Shown in pieces: positions 27,371 to 36,466 of a stretch of DNA of 64,000 nucleotides. The notes under the pieces are model-generated. The model had not been told where the DNA came from. It ran no database searches and saw nothing but the letters and a program-made list of their open reading frames with translations. The stretch is from Bradyrhizobium sp. AZCC 1719 (lineage in GTDB: Bacteria; Pseudomonadota; Alphaproteobacteria; Rhizobiales; Xanthobacteraceae): positions 3,067,001 to 3,131,000 of the forward strand of contig NZ_JAZHRU010000001.1 in NCBI RefSeq assembly GCF_036924525.1, read 5' to 3'. The stretch's first letter is position 1. Each line of letters begins with the position of its first letter. Made by a program: the position numbers and the translations under genes.

Positions 27371-28056
27371 ACGCCGCCCAGATCAAGGTTTTGGTGATCG
27401 ATGACGAGCCGCCGATCCGCAAATTGCTGCGGATGGGGCTGAGCACGCAGGGCTACGACATCCTCGAAGCCTCCAATGGCAAGATCGCGCTGGAGAAGCT
27501 CGCGGAAGGCCCGGCGCTGATCATCCTCGATCTTGGCCTGCCCGACATCCAGGGCCACGATCTCTTGCGAATGATCCGCGGCCGCAACGAGAGCGTGCCG
27601 ATCGTGGTGCTGTCGAGCCGCGGCGACGAGGCCGGCAAGGTGCAGGCGCTCGACCTCGGCGCCGACGATTATCTGACCAAGCCGTTCGGCATGGACGAAT
27701 TGCTCGCGCGGATGCGCGCAGCGCTCCGGCACCAATTGCAGGTGCAGGGCGAGCGGCCGGTATTCCGCGCAGGCGATCTCTCGGTCGATCTGGTGCGCCG
27801 CATCATCAAGGTCGGCGAGCGCGAAGTAAAGCTCTCGCCGAAGGAATACGAATTGCTGCGCGTGCTGGTGCAGCATGCCGGGAAGGTGCTGACCCATCGC
27901 TTCCTGTTGAAGGAGCTGTGGGACGAACTGACGGATGCGCAATATCTGCGCGTCTATGTCCGCCAGCTCCGCCAGAAGATCGAAGCCGATCCTGAGCGCC
28001 CGCAATTCGTGCTGACCGAGACGGGGATTGGGTATCGGTTGCGCGCACCGGATTGA
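27367..28056 (+). CDS. kdpE: Response regulator KdpE
   Basis: A 229-aa OmpR-family regulator activating kdpFABC. The receiver carries IDDEPPIRK and acceptor Asp in IILDLGLPD, with LTKPFG at the end of the domain. The winged helix includes LSPKEYELLRVLVQHAGKVLTH and YLRVYVRQLRQKIE. ATGA overlap with kdpD couples their translation. No transcription terminator is obvious; a weak CTCCG/CGGAG hairpin follows at 28063-28076. Confidence 0.96.
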   Translation: MNAAQIKVLVIDDEPPIRKLLRMGLSTQGYDILEASNGKIALEKLAEGPALIILDLGLPDIQGHDLLRMIRGRNESVPIVVLSSRGDEAGKVQALDLGADDYLTKPFGMDELLARMRAALRHQLQVQGERPVFRAGDLSVDLVRRIIKVGEREVKLSPKEYELLRVLVQHAGKVLTHRFLLKELWDELTDAQYLRVYVRQLRQKIEADPERPQFVLTETGIGYRLRAPD

Positions 28057-28211
28057 TAATACCTCCGATGGCGGAGATCCCCCGCCTTTGATCGGTCGCG
28101 CGGAGTCGCTTGCCGCGTGCGGCATCATCATGAAGTGGTATGCTTCCCTGCAGAAGCTGACCCGGGTTGGACCTTGCACCCAGGTGGTTCAAAGAAGGAG
28201 GGCGCACGGTC

Positions 28212-28817
28212 ATGGCTGAGAGCGTCATGTATCACGAAGGCAACAGGCAATTGCAGGACCGGTTCGACAGCCGCCGGATTTCGGACCGGCTGGAAGAGAA
28301 GCTGATGCGCAAGGAATTTTCGGCCGACGACAAGCAGTTCATCGAAGGCCTGCCCTATTTCTTCCTGGCGACGGCCGATGCCGAAGGCCGGCCCGATTGC
28401 TCGTTCAAGGGCGGGGCGCCAGGGTTTGTGCGCATCACCGGGCCTTGCGAGCTCGCATTTCCCGACTATGACGGCAACGGCATGTTCAAGAGTCTCGGCA
28501 ACATCGTCGTCAATCCAGATGTCGGCCTGCTGTTCATCGCCATGCATGGAAAGCCGCGGCGCTTGCGGGTCAACGGCCGCGCCAGCGTGAGCGACAGCGA
28601 TCCGCTGCTGTCGGAGACCGTCGGTGCGCAGCTCATCGTTCGCGTCACCGCGCGCGCGATCTTCCCGAACTGTCCGCGCTATATTCCGACGATGAGTTCG
28701 ATCGAGCCGTCGATCTATGTGCCTCAAGCCGGACAGGACGCGCCGGAGCCGGCGTGGAAGGGCTTTGCGGATTTCAAGGACTGCATCCATCCGCGGCAGC
28801 CGACATTCAAGGGCTAA
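28212..28817 (+). CDS. Pyridoxamine 5'-phosphate oxidase-like flavin-binding protein
   Basis: A 201-aa protein with the split-barrel FMN-binding fold. LPYFFLATADAEGRPDCSFKG is the first strand pair (51 to 71), followed by FPDYDGNGMFKSLGNIVVN, then GKPRRLRVNGRASV, which resemble the FMN-contact regions of the PNPOx-like superfamily. GGAGG lies 10 nt before ATG 28212. It probably acts on small flavin- or F420-type redox substrates; the substrate is unknown. It stands alone between kdpE and an IS element. Confidence 0.75.
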   Translation: MAESVMYHEGNRQLQDRFDSRRISDRLEEKLMRKEFSADDKQFIEGLPYFFLATADAEGRPDCSFKGGAPGFVRITGPCELAFPDYDGNGMFKSLGNIVVNPDVGLLFIAMHGKPRRLRVNGRASVSDSDPLLSETVGAQLIVRVTARAIFPNCPRYIPTMSSIEPSIYVPQAGQDAPEPAWKGFADFKDCIHPRQPTFKG

Positions 28818-28846
28818 AGGGCGATCTCCGGGTGATCTAGTGTCCA

Positions 28847-28965
28847 ATGAGATTAGGTTCAGTCGATCGCCTGCTACGCTGGCTGTTGACGGCTACTTTG
28901 CATGGGGTTGTTTTCGATATTTTGTTTGGGCGGTCAGCGCAGCATCGGGCCGAACCTGATCTCAT
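28847..28965. repeat. Inverted-repeat element beside the IS630 insertion
   Basis: ATGAGATTAGGTTC (28847-28860) and GAACCTGATCTCAT (28952-28965) are inverted with one mismatch around about 91 bp that has no ORF. It resembles a MITE-type repeat. CTAGTGTCC just before it (28837-28845) is identical to the outer end of the adjacent IS630 with its flanking CTA. Confidence 0.5.
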
Positions 28966-28974
28966 CATGCTCTA

Positions 28975-30179
28975 GTGTCCCGAGTCACAAGTTCGCAATC
29001 TTAGAGTCGCGTTAGATTCGCGTCGCTGTGCCAAAGGAAGGGCAAACAGCGACGGAGCATCCAATGGCGGTCCAGCGACTTGTCCCCCTGATATTGAGCG
29101 ATGATGAGCGTGCCGAACTGAAGTCGCTGACCATGCGGCGGAAGACGGCGCAGGCGCTGGCTCTGAGAGCCCGGATCGTGCTGACCTGTGCGGAAGGCGG
29201 CCAGAACAAGGAAGTGGCAACCAAGCTGGGCCTGGACCGGGCGACGGTAGGAAAGTGGCGGCGGCGTTTTGTGGAGCAGCGTGTGGCCGGGTTGTATGAC
29301 GAACCACGCTCCGGAGCGCCACGCACGATTGACGATGCCCGCATCGAAGCTGTGATCGTGCGGACGCTGGAGAGCTGCCCCGAGAACGCCACCCATTGGA
29401 GTTCTCGCGGCATGGCGAAGGCCAGCGGCCTGTCGGTGTCGACGGTGCAACGCATCTGGCGGGCCTTCGGGCTCCAGCCGCACCGGCTGGAGACGTTCAA
29501 GCTCTCGACCGATCCGAACTTCGTGGCCAAGGTGCGCGACGTCGTGGGCCTTTACGTCTCGCCGCCGGAGCACGCCATCGTCCTGTGTGTGGATGAGAAG
29601 TCTCAAATCCAGGCGCTGGACCGCAGTCAGCCGATGCTGCCGATGCGTCCCGGCCAGCCGGCCCGAAGGAGCCACGACTACAGAAGGCACGGCACCACAT
29701 CGCTGTTCGCCGCCCTCGACATTGCGACCGGACGGGTCATCGGCAAGTGTTACGGACGGCACCGTGCCGCCGAGTTCCGCAAGTTCCTCGATGAGATCGA
29801 GGCCGCCGTGCCGCGCGAACTCGACGTCCATCTCGTCATGGATAACTACGCTACGCACAAGACTCCGCTGATCCGGCGATGGCTGGCCAAAAGGCCGCGT
29901 TGGCACGTGCACCTGACCCCGACCAGTTCGTCATGGCTCAATCAGGTCGAGCGCTTCTTCGCGCTCCTCACGGATCAGAAGATTAGGCGCGGCGTCTACC
30001 GCAGTGTCGCCGCCCTCAGGGCTGACATCACTTCGTTCATCGACCGACACAATGCCGATCCCAAGCCGTTCCGATGGACCAAATCAGCCGATGACATCCT
30101 TGCTTCCATCGAGCGCTTCTGCCGATACAATGTCTCGGCCAACCACGCCCAGATGTTGCGAACTTCTGGTTCAGGACAC
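28975..30179 (+). mobile_element. IS630-family insertion sequence
   Basis: A 1205-bp element. The left end GTGTCCCGAGTCACAAGTTC and the complement of the right end GTGTCCTGAACCAGAAGTTC form imperfect terminal inverted repeats of about 24 bp. The flanks are TA on both sides (28973-28974 and 30180-30181), the IS630 target duplication. One transposase gene fills it and appears intact. The insertion is exactly within the CTAG that ends the acyl-CoA synthetase gene. Confidence 0.9.
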
Positions 30180-30182
30180 TAG
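29064..30182 (+). CDS. IS630-family transposase
   Basis: A 372-aa DDE transposase. The N-terminal HTH ([20 protein letters not shown]) and a second HTH ([15 protein letters not shown]) precede the catalytic core: Asp near 177 (CVDEKSQIQ), Asp near 260 (VMDNYATHK) and Glu near 296 (LNQVERFF), with the typical IS630 spacing. ATG 29064 has GGAG 6 nt upstream. Its TAG stop is formed by the TA target duplication plus the next host base, so the reading frame ends only at the insertion site. No frameshift is visible. Confidence 0.93.
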   Translation: MAVQRLVPLILSDDERAELKSLTMRRKTAQALALRARIVLTCAEGGQNKEVATKLGLDRATVGKWRRRFVEQRVAGLYDEPRSGAPRTIDDARIEAVIVRTLESCPENATHWSSRGMAKASGLSVSTVQRIWRAFGLQPHRLETFKLSTDPNFVAKVRDVVGLYVSPPEHAIVLCVDEKSQIQALDRSQPMLPMRPGQPARRSHDYRRHGTTSLFAALDIATGRVIGKCYGRHRAAEFRKFLDEIEAAVPRELDVHLVMDNYATHKTPLIRRWLAKRPRWHVHLTPTSSSWLNQVERFFALLTDQKIRRGVYRSVAALRADITSFIDRHNADPKPFRWTKSADDILASIERFCRYNVSANHAQMLRTSGSGH

Positions 30183-31786
30183 ATCGCCGTCATCTCGCCC
30201 TTGGTGCAGGCGTCCCGCAGCTTGAATTTCTGGATCTTGCCCGATCCGGTCAGCGGGAATGCATCCACGACGTACCAGTGCTTTGGCGTCTTGTGCGGGG
30301 CGAGCGAGGCGCGCATGTAGGTGATCAGCTCTTCCTTGTCGATCGCGGCGCCGGGCGCCGGGCGGATGAAGGCTGCGACCTCTTCGCCCCATTTCTCGTG
30401 GGGAAGGCCGATGACGGCGACTTCGCCGACCTTGGGGTGCTTGAACAGCAACTCTTCCAGCTCGCGCGGATAGATGTTTTCGCCGCCACGGATGATCATG
30501 TCCTTCAGCCGGCCTTCCACGGTGCAGTAGCCGCGCGCGTCCATCGCGCAGAGATCGCCGGTGTGCAGCCAGCCGTCGGCGTCGATCGCAGCCGCAGTCG
30601 CATCAGGCATTTCGAAGTAGCCGATCATGACGTGATAGCCGCGGGTGCAGAACTCGCCGATCGTGCCGATCGGAACGGTCTCGCCGGTGTTGGGGTCGAT
30701 GATCTTGGTTTCCATATTGGGCAGCGGCAGGCCGATCGTGTTGGCCTTGTCCTCGACGCTGTCATGGGTGCGGGTCTGCGCTGCGACGGGAGAGCACTCG
30801 GTCTGGCCGAAAACAATCGTAAAGGGTGCGCCGAGCTTTTCCTCCAGGAGCCGCACCAGCGAGGCCGGCACTGTCGAGCCGCCGGAGCAGATCGCCTTGA
30901 CGGAGGACAGATCGGTCGCCGCGAATGTCGGGTGCTCCAGCATCGCAACCAGCATGGTGGGCACGCCGAGCATGGCGTTGCCGCGATAGGTCCCGAGCAT
31001 CTCCAGCACGAGGCCGGGCTCGAAGGCCTCGACCAGCACCTGGGTTGCGGCTTTCGATACCGCGCCGATCACGCAGCAGACGCACCCGCCGGTATGAAAC
31101 AAGGGCATCGTGGTGACGAAGACGTCGCCGTCGTCGACGCCCATCCGGTCGGCGGTATCGGCACCGTTGTTCAGCAGCCCGCGATGGCGGAGCAGGGCGC
31201 CTTTCGGAAAGCCGGTCGTGCCCGACGTATACTGGATCATGACGGGATCGTCGGGGCTGACGGCCGGCAGGTTGATGCCCTCGTCGTCGCCAGCCGCGAT
31301 GAAGGCATTCCAGTCGTCGAAGCAGATGATCTCGCGCAGCTCGGGGCAGTTCGGCGCCACCGCCTGCACGGTCTCCAGCATCGGATTGCCGCGAAAACCG
31401 TTGACGACGAAGACGCCCGCCGAGCGCGACTGCTTCAGCACATATTCCACTTCTCGGGCGCGAAAGGCCGGGTTGACGGTGACGAGGATCATGCCCGCCA
31501 TGCCGGCTCCAAATTCGAGCATCATCCATTCCGGGATGTTCTGCGCCCAGACGGCAATGCGCTCGCCGGGCTTGAAGCGCGACAGCAGCGCGCGGGCGGT
31601 GCGCTGGGCTTCGCGATAGAACTGTGTGTAGGTCCATTGCCGCCGCTGCGCCGGGTCAGGCACGCCCGCGATCAGGGCGAGGCGATCGGGCGCGGCCTCA
31701 GCCGCCTTGCGCAAGAGATCGCCGAATGTCATCTCCCGTACCGCAGGCGTGGTCGGTCCAGCGACGTGCGACTTCGTCAATGCCAT
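30179..31786 (-). CDS. Acyl-CoA synthetase (AMP-binding, medium/long-chain fatty-acid CoA ligase)
   Basis: A 535-aa ANL-superfamily ligase activating a carboxylic acid with ATP and CoA. Motifs are the P-loop [12 protein letters not shown], the adenine-contact motif [17 protein letters not shown], and the catalytic lysine region [14 protein letters not shown] near the C-terminus. GGGGAGGA is 5 nt from the ATG. Its stop codon coincides with the IS630 target TA: the base before TA is C on both sides of the IS, so the TAG and the full protein are preserved. It follows ku on the same strand after 123 bp. The substrate is not determinable; a cyclohexanecarboxylate- or fatty-acid-type ligase is plausible. 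Confidence 0.9.
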   Translation of the reverse strand: MALTKSHVAGPTTPAVREMTFGDLLRKAAEAAPDRLALIAGVPDPAQRRQWTYTQFYREAQRTARALLSRFKPGERIAVWAQNIPEWMMLEFGAGMAGMILVTVNPAFRAREVEYVLKQSRSAGVFVVNGFRGNPMLETVQAVAPNCPELREIICFDDWNAFIAAGDDEGINLPAVSPDDPVMIQYTSGTTGFPKGALLRHRGLLNNGADTADRMGVDDGDVFVTTMPLFHTGGCVCCVIGAVSKAATQVLVEAFEPGLVLEMLGTYRGNAMLGVPTMLVAMLEHPTFAATDLSSVKAICSGGSTVPASLVRLLEEKLGAPFTIVFGQTECSPVAAQTRTHDSVEDKANTIGLPLPNMETKIIDPNTGETVPIGTIGEFCTRGYHVMIGYFEMPDATAAAIDADGWLHTGDLCAMDARGYCTVEGRLKDMIIRGGENIYPRELEELLFKHPKVGEVAVIGLPHEKWGEEVAAFIRPAPGAAIDKEELITYMRASLAPHKTPKHWYVVDAFPLTGSGKIQKFKLRDACTKGEMTAI

Positions 31787-31909
31787 GCATTCCTCCCCGG
31801 TCCGGCGCCGTTATCCTCGGTGGCGTCAGTTCCCAAGGGAAAATGCCTTCCGGCTTCGGGTAATGCAAGCGGGAGGGTGCGCGTGAGCAATGACGCGGAT
31901 ATGCCTGCG

Positions 31910-32794
31910 TTAGCCCGCCTTGCGGTGCCTGGCTGTGGACCGGTGCGCTTTCCTTGCTGTCCGCCGCGCAGGCGCCCGCCGCGAGGCCGGGGCTTGGGCG
32001 CGCCGTTTCGTCGCTCCCTTGCCTTTCAAGCTCGCCTTCAGCGCGTCCATCAGGTTGATGACGTTGTCCGGCCTCTCCTCGGGCTCGGCGACCTTGACCG
32101 GCTTGCCGGAAGCCTTGCGCCGCACCAGCGCCTTCAGCGCGTCCTCATATTCGTCCTTGAATTTTGAGGGATCGAAATGCGCGGCCTTGCTCTGCAGGAT
32201 ATGGCCCGCAAGTTCGACCATGTCCTTGGTGATCTTCGGTGTCTTGATGTCATCGAAGAAGTCGTCCTCGTCGCGCAGCTCGTACGGATATCGCAGCGTG
32301 GTGCCGAGCAGGCCCTTGCCGAGCGGCTCGATCGCCATGACGTGCTCGCGGTTTGTCAGCACGATGCGCGCCAGCGCCACCCGTTCCTCATCCCTCATGG
32401 CGTCGCGGATCACGGCGAAGGCATCGACCGCGACCTTGCCGTCAGGGGCGATGTAATAGGGGTGGTTGAAGTAGCGCTTGTCGATTTCGTCCCGCGGCAC
32501 GAAACTGTCGATCTCGATCGTATGATTGCTCTCGATCTGGACGGCCTCCAGTTCCTCCTTTTCGATCTCGACATACTGGCCCTTTTTCAGCTCATAGCCG
32601 CGGCCTTTCTGGTCGCTCTCGACGACGTCGCCGGTCTCGGCATCGATCATCTGCTGTTTCAGCCGGTTGCCGGTCTCCTTGTTGATCATGTGAAAGCGGG
32701 TTTTCTCGACCGATGTCGAGGCCGGATACAGCACAACCGGACATGACACCAAGGAGAGCTTCAGCGAGCCTTTCCAGTAGGCGCGGGGGGCCAT
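31910..32794 (-). CDS. ku: Non-homologous end-joining protein Ku
   Basis: A 294-aa bacterial Ku homodimer subunit that rings DNA ends and recruits LigD. The Ku core begins ARAYWKG-like (PRAYWKGSLKLSLVSCPV) and includes KPVKVAEPEERPDNVINLMDAL near its end. The C-terminus is an Arg/Lys/Ala-rich tail (KRRAQAPASRRAPARRTARK), as in other rhizobial Ku proteins. GGAG is 8 nt before ATG 32794; the upstream frame extension to 33031 overlaps ligD and is rejected. An EcfG-type promoter precedes it. It is divergent from ligD. Confidence 0.95.
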   Translation of the reverse strand: MAPRAYWKGSLKLSLVSCPVVLYPASTSVEKTRFHMINKETGNRLKQQMIDAETGDVVESDQKGRGYELKKGQYVEIEKEELEAVQIESNHTIEIDSFVPRDEIDKRYFNHPYYIAPDGKVAVDAFAVIRDAMRDEERVALARIVLTNREHVMAIEPLGKGLLGTTLRYPYELRDEDDFFDDIKTPKITKDMVELAGHILQSKAAHFDPSKFKDEYEDALKALVRRKASGKPVKVAEPEERPDNVINLMDALKASLKGKGATKRRAQAPASRRAPARRTARKAHRSTARHRKAG

Positions 32795-32830
32795 TGCAAT
32801 CTCCGGGCGCAGTTTGGGTTTGGGAACTTC

Positions 32831-32855
32831 AACGGTTAGTATGGGTTTTCGTTCC
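32831..32855 (-). promoter_or_regulatory. EcfG-type general-stress promoter for ku
   Basis: On the minus strand GGAAC (32855-32851), 16 nt, then CGTT (32834-32831): a full match to the alphaproteobacterial EcfG consensus GGAAC-N16/17-CGTT. It lies 37 bp upstream of the ku start. On the plus strand GGAAC-N16-GGTT (32823-32847) is a one-mismatch version facing ligD. Confidence 0.7.
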
Positions 32856-32893
32856 GGGTGTTGCCGCGGGGCGGTTTTGATCGAGGTGTGGCC

Positions 32894-35560
32894 GTGGCGT
32901 TGAAGAAGCTCAGCACGTACCGCAGGAAGCGCGATTTCGGCAAAACGGCAGAGCCCTCCGGCGACGTCGAGGTCGCGCCCGCCCGAGAGCGGCGGTTCGT
33001 GATTCAGAAGCACGATGCAAGCCGGCTGCACTACGATCTCAGGCTGGAATTCGACGGCGTGTTCAAATCCTGGGCCGTCACCAAGGGGCCGTCACTCGAC
33101 CCTCACGACAAGCGGCTCGCGGTCGAGGTCGAGGACCACCCGCTCGATTACGGCGATTTCGAAGGCACTATTCCGGAAGACCAGTACGGCGGCGGCACGG
33201 TGATGCTGTGGGACCGGGGCTATTGGGAGTCCGATGATCCCGATCGCGGCTTCAAGAAGGGCGACCTGAAATTCACCCTGCATGGCGACAAGCTGCATGG
33301 AAGCTGGGTGCTGGTGCGGATGCGGGGCGACCGCTACGGCGGCAAGCGCACCAACTGGCTCCTGATCAAGCACCGTGACGAATTCGTTAGGGAAGGCGAG
33401 GATAACGACATTCTCGACGAGGACCGTTCGGTTGCCTCCGGGCGCCCGATGGAGCAGATCGCGCAAGGCAAGGGCAAGGCGCCAAAGCCGTTCATGCTGG
33501 CCACGAAGACGAAGGCCGATGCGGTCTGGCAATCCAACCGCGGCGATGCCGCCGAAGCGCGGACCTTGCGGAAGACGGCCGCCTTGCGGGCCGCGCCGGA
33601 GATCAAGACGCGAGCGCCCGCGCCAGCCGTCAAGCCGAAGCAGGTCGCGGCGATGCCCGATTTCGTCGCACCGCAGCTTTGCACGGTGGTCGAGAGGCCG
33701 CCCGGCGGCGCGGGCTGGTGTCACGAGATCAAGTTCGACGGCTACAGGGTGCAATTGCGGGTAGAGGACGGCGATGCGGTGCTCTACACCCGAAAAGGCC
33801 TCGACTGGACCGATAAATTCCAGGCGATCGCCAAGGAAGCGAAATCGCTTCCCGACGTGCTGATCGATGGCGAGATCGTCGCGCTCGATCATAACGGCGC
33901 GCCCAACTTCTCGACCCTGCAGGCGGCGCTGTCGGACGGCGACAGCGAGAGCCTGATCTTCTATGCGTTCGACCTGCTGTTCGCCAATGGTGAAGATTTT
34001 CGCAAGCTGCCGCTCGGCGACCGCAAGGCGCGGTTGAAGAAATTGCTGGAGGCGCAGAAGGGCAAAGACAAGCAGATCCGCTATGTCGAGCATTTTGAAA
34101 GCGGCGGCGATGCCGTCCTGCAATCGGCCTGCAAGCTCGAACTGGAAGGCATCGTCTCCAAGAAACTCGATGTGCCCTATCGCTCCGGCCGCACCGAGAG
34201 CTGGACCAAGGCGAAATGCCGCGCCGGGCACGAGGTGGTGCTGGGCGGCTGGAAGACCACCAACGGCAAATTCCGTTCGCTGATGGCCGGCGTCTACCGC
34301 GGCGATCATCTCGTCTTCGTCGGTATGGTCGGTACCGGCTTCGGGCAGGACAAGGTCCGCCGCATCATGCCGGCGCTGAAGGCAGCCGCCTCCGACAAGA
34401 ACCCGTTCGGCGGCAAGAACGCGCCAAAGAAAACCCGCGACGTGCACTGGCTGAAACCTGAACTGGTCGCCGAGATCGAATTCGCGGGCTTCACGGCGGA
34501 TGGAAACATTCGTCAGGCCGCGTTCAAGGGCCTGCGGCAGGACAAGCCGGCCGAGGAGGTGGAGGCGGAAACACCGTCCAAGGCAGGCGTCGCGCAGCCG
34601 AAGCCCGGCAAGGGCAAGGGCAGGACGGTGCGGGCAACGCCCGCAACAACGAACAAGACCGGCGACGTCATGGGCGTGGTGATCTCAAAGCCGGACAAGG
34701 AACTGTGGCCCGACGCCGGCGACGGCGAGGGCGTTACAAAGCTCGACCTTGCGCAATATTTCGAGGCTGTTGGCGAATGGATGATCGGCCACCTCAAGGG
34801 CCGTCCATGCTCGATCGTTCGCGCGCCCGACGGCATCCATGGCGAGAAATTCTTTCAACGCCACGCCATGCAGGGCGCGTCCAACCTATTCGAGCTGGCC
34901 AAGGTTTCGGGCGACCGCAAGCCCTATCTGCAGATCGACCGGGTCGAGGGATTGGCTGCGGTGGCGCAGATCGGCGGCCTCGAATTGCATCCCTGGAATT
35001 GTGCGCCAGACGCTTACGACACGCCGGGACGTCTGGTGTTCGATCTCGATCCCGCGCCAAATGTTGAATTCTCCGACGTCATCGAAGCGGCAAAAGACAT
35101 GCGCCAGCGGTTGACCGCTGTTGGTCTCGAAAGCTTCTGCAAGACCACCGGCGGAAAGGGGCTGCATGTGGTGACGCCGCTGCTCCATGGTGCAAGGGAC
35201 AAGGTCACCTGGAAGGAGGCCAAGGCCTTCGCGCAAAGTATCTGCCAGTGGATGGCGAACGATGATCCCGAGCGCTATCTGCTCAACATGTCGAAGAAGC
35301 TGCGCAAGGGAAAGATCTTCCTCGACTATCTTCGCAACGACCGGATGTCGACGGCGATCGCGGCCTTGTCGCCCCGTGCGCGCGAGGGTGCTACCGTGTC
35401 GATGCCATTGACCTGGACGCAGGTGCGCGGCGATCTCGATCCGAAGAAGTATACGATCCGCACCGTGCCGTCGCTACTGGCGAAGACGAAAGCGTGGGAC
35501 GGCTACGATGACGCAGCAGCGTCGATCAAGCCGGCGATCAAGAAGCTGGCGGGGAAGTAG
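32894..35560 (+). CDS. ligD: NHEJ DNA ligase D (phosphoesterase-ligase-polymerase)
   Basis: An 888-aa multidomain end-repair enzyme. The N-terminal 3'-phosphoesterase (about 30-180) has [18 protein letters not shown]. The ATP-dependent ligase (about 240-540) has nucleophile Lys280 in EIKFDGYR. The C-terminal polymerase/primase (about 600-888) has the metal-binding DLD at 717-719 and [17 protein letters not shown] 32894 is chosen because GAGG lies just upstream; GTG 32888 and TTG 32900 are alternatives. An Ala/Pro/Lys-rich linker separates ligase and polymerase. It is divergent from ku. Confidence 0.95.
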   Translation: MALKKLSTYRRKRDFGKTAEPSGDVEVAPARERRFVIQKHDASRLHYDLRLEFDGVFKSWAVTKGPSLDPHDKRLAVEVEDHPLDYGDFEGTIPEDQYGGGTVMLWDRGYWESDDPDRGFKKGDLKFTLHGDKLHGSWVLVRMRGDRYGGKRTNWLLIKHRDEFVREGEDNDILDEDRSVASGRPMEQIAQGKGKAPKPFMLATKTKADAVWQSNRGDAAEARTLRKTAALRAAPEIKTRAPAPAVKPKQVAAMPDFVAPQLCTVVERPPGGAGWCHEIKFDGYRVQLRVEDGDAVLYTRKGLDWTDKFQAIAKEAKSLPDVLIDGEIVALDHNGAPNFSTLQAALSDGDSESLIFYAFDLLFANGEDFRKLPLGDRKARLKKLLEAQKGKDKQIRYVEHFESGGDAVLQSACKLELEGIVSKKLDVPYRSGRTESWTKAKCRAGHEVVLGGWKTTNGKFRSLMAGVYRGDHLVFVGMVGTGFGQDKVRRIMPALKAAASDKNPFGGKNAPKKTRDVHWLKPELVAEIEFAGFTADGNIRQAAFKGLRQDKPAEEVEAETPSKAGVAQPKPGKGKGRTVRATPATTNKTGDVMGVVISKPDKELWPDAGDGEGVTKLDLAQYFEAVGEWMIGHLKGRPCSIVRAPDGIHGEKFFQRHAMQGASNLFELAKVSGDRKPYLQIDRVEGLAAVAQIGGLELHPWNCAPDAYDTPGRLVFDLDPAPNVEFSDVIEAAKDMRQRLTAVGLESFCKTTGGKGLHVVTPLLHGARDKVTWKEAKAFAQSICQWMANDDPERYLLNMSKKLRKGKIFLDYLRNDRMSTAIAALSPRAREGATVSMPLTWTQVRGDLDPKKYTIRTVPSLLAKTKAWDGYDDAAASIKPAIKKLAGK

Positions 35561-35593
35561 CGTGGCGCTCGGCCACCGCTACCAACACACCAC

Positions 35594-35703
35594 GGTCGTC
35601 ATACCCCGCGAATGCGGGGTATCCAGTACGCCGCGGCTCATCGGCTCAATCATGGATGTCTCTGGAATACTGGATCACCCGCTTTCGCGGGTGATGACGG
35701 TCT
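35594..35703. repeat. Palindromic repeat (GTCATACCCCGC type)
   Basis: Two hairpins, TACCCCGCGAATGCGGGGTA and TCACCCGCTTTCGCGGGTGA, lie in an overall inverted arrangement with GTCGTCAT and ATGACGG ends and ATCCAGTA/ATACTGGAT inside. It lies in the ligD downstream region. No gene is visible in 35561-35819. Confidence 0.8.
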
Positions 35704-35714
35704 TCATTTGAACT

Positions 35715-35802
35715 GTAGGGTGGGCAAAGCGTCAGCGTGCCCACCATCTTTGTCTCAACAAGAAAGGTGGGCACGGCGCAAGTGCGCCTTTGCCCACCCT
35801 AC
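35715..35802. repeat. Palindromic repeat (GTAGGGTGGGCAAAG type)
   Basis: The left arm GTAGGGTGGGCAAAGCG...GTGCCCACC and right arm GGTGGGCAC...CTTTGCCCACCCTAC are inverted copies. A partial copy occurs at 52660. It sits 18 bp before the end of the DUF3309 gene and could serve as a bidirectional terminator-like hairpin. Confidence 0.8.
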
Positions 35803-35819
35803 GATTCTCGACGCTTGAT

Positions 35820-35984
35820 CTAAATCTTCCCGAGCAGCAGCAGAATCAACAGAATCACGATCACCAGACCCAGTCCGCCGCCGCCGTAATATCCGGTGCC
35901 ATAGAACGGGCCGCCGCCGATGCCACTGAAGCCGCCGAGCAACGCGATGATGAGAATAATCAGAAGGATTGTGCCGATAGACAT
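35820..35984 (-). CDS. DUF3309 family small membrane protein
   Basis: A 54-aa protein made of an N-terminal hydrophobic helix (MSIGTILLIILIIALLGG), a Gly/Tyr-rich loop (GIGGGPFYGTGYYGGGG) and a second helix (VIVILLILLLL) ending LGKI. This is the compact layout of DUF3309, common in Rhizobiales and often stress-inducible. GAGGAGAG precedes the ATG. An EcfG-like promoter lies about 57 nt upstream (36041-36065). Function unknown. Confidence 0.85.
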   Translation of the reverse strand: MSIGTILLIILIIALLGGFSGIGGGPFYGTGYYGGGGLGLVIVILLILLLLGKI

Positions 35985-36040
35985 AAATCTCTCCTCAGCC
36001 CGAAGCGGGGGCGTGTGTCTATCCTGCCTTCACGGAAAGT

Positions 36041-36065
36041 AACAAGCGTGAATCACGAAAGTTCC
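36041..36065 (-). promoter_or_regulatory. EcfG-like promoter for the DUF3309 gene
   Basis: On the minus strand GGAAC-N16-TGTT, one mismatch from GGAAC-N16/17-CGTT. The distance to the DUF3309 start is about 57 nt. It is consistent with control by the general stress response. Confidence 0.45.
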
Positions 36066-36150
36066 GGTCTGCGAGGCTATTGTACTGTCGTCCCTTACTT
36101 TCGAACCGCGTACAATTACATGCAGCTAGATCAGGGAGGATTTTTCAACG

Positions 36151-36462
36151 ATGACCAAACCGCTCGTGGTTTCCATCCCGCATAGTCTGGGCCGCGAGGA
36201 GGCGATGCGCCGCCTCAAGACAGGACTGTCGCGCGCCGCTTCCAGCGTACCGATGCTAAGTGTCGACGAGGAGCGCTGGGAAGACAACCGCATGATCTTC
36301 CACGTGAGCGCCCTCGGGCAAGGCGCGGCAGGCCATGTCGATGTCGCCGACGATCACGTGCAGGTGGAAGTGGTGCTGCCATGGCTGTTGCAGCGCTTTG
36401 CCGAAGCGGCCCAGGCCGCGATCCGCAGCCGCGGCCAGTTGCTGCTGACCAAGAAAAGCTGA
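36151..36462 (+). CDS. Polyhydroxyalkanoic acid system family protein
   Basis: A 103-aa protein of the family found with polyhydroxyalkanoate genes (PHA_gran_rgn type). It begins PLVVSIPHSLGREEAMRRLK and ends LLQRFAEAAQAAIRSRG-QLLLTKK, the conserved framing of the family; the fold is an SRPBCC-like small domain. AGGGAGG lies about 15 nt before the ATG. It converges on treY with only 4 bp between the stops. Possible role in PHA granule association; no other PHA genes are in the window. Confidence 0.8.
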   Translation: MTKPLVVSIPHSLGREEAMRRLKTGLSRAASSVPMLSVDEERWEDNRMIFHVSALGQGAAGHVDVADDHVQVEVVLPWLLQRFAEAAQAAIRSRGQLLLTKKS

Positions 36463-36466
36463 CGCA

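Noticed and set aside
35594..35802. CRISPR-like repeat cluster
   Set aside because: Two different inverted-repeat elements side by side, with no regular direct repeats or spacers and no cas genes.
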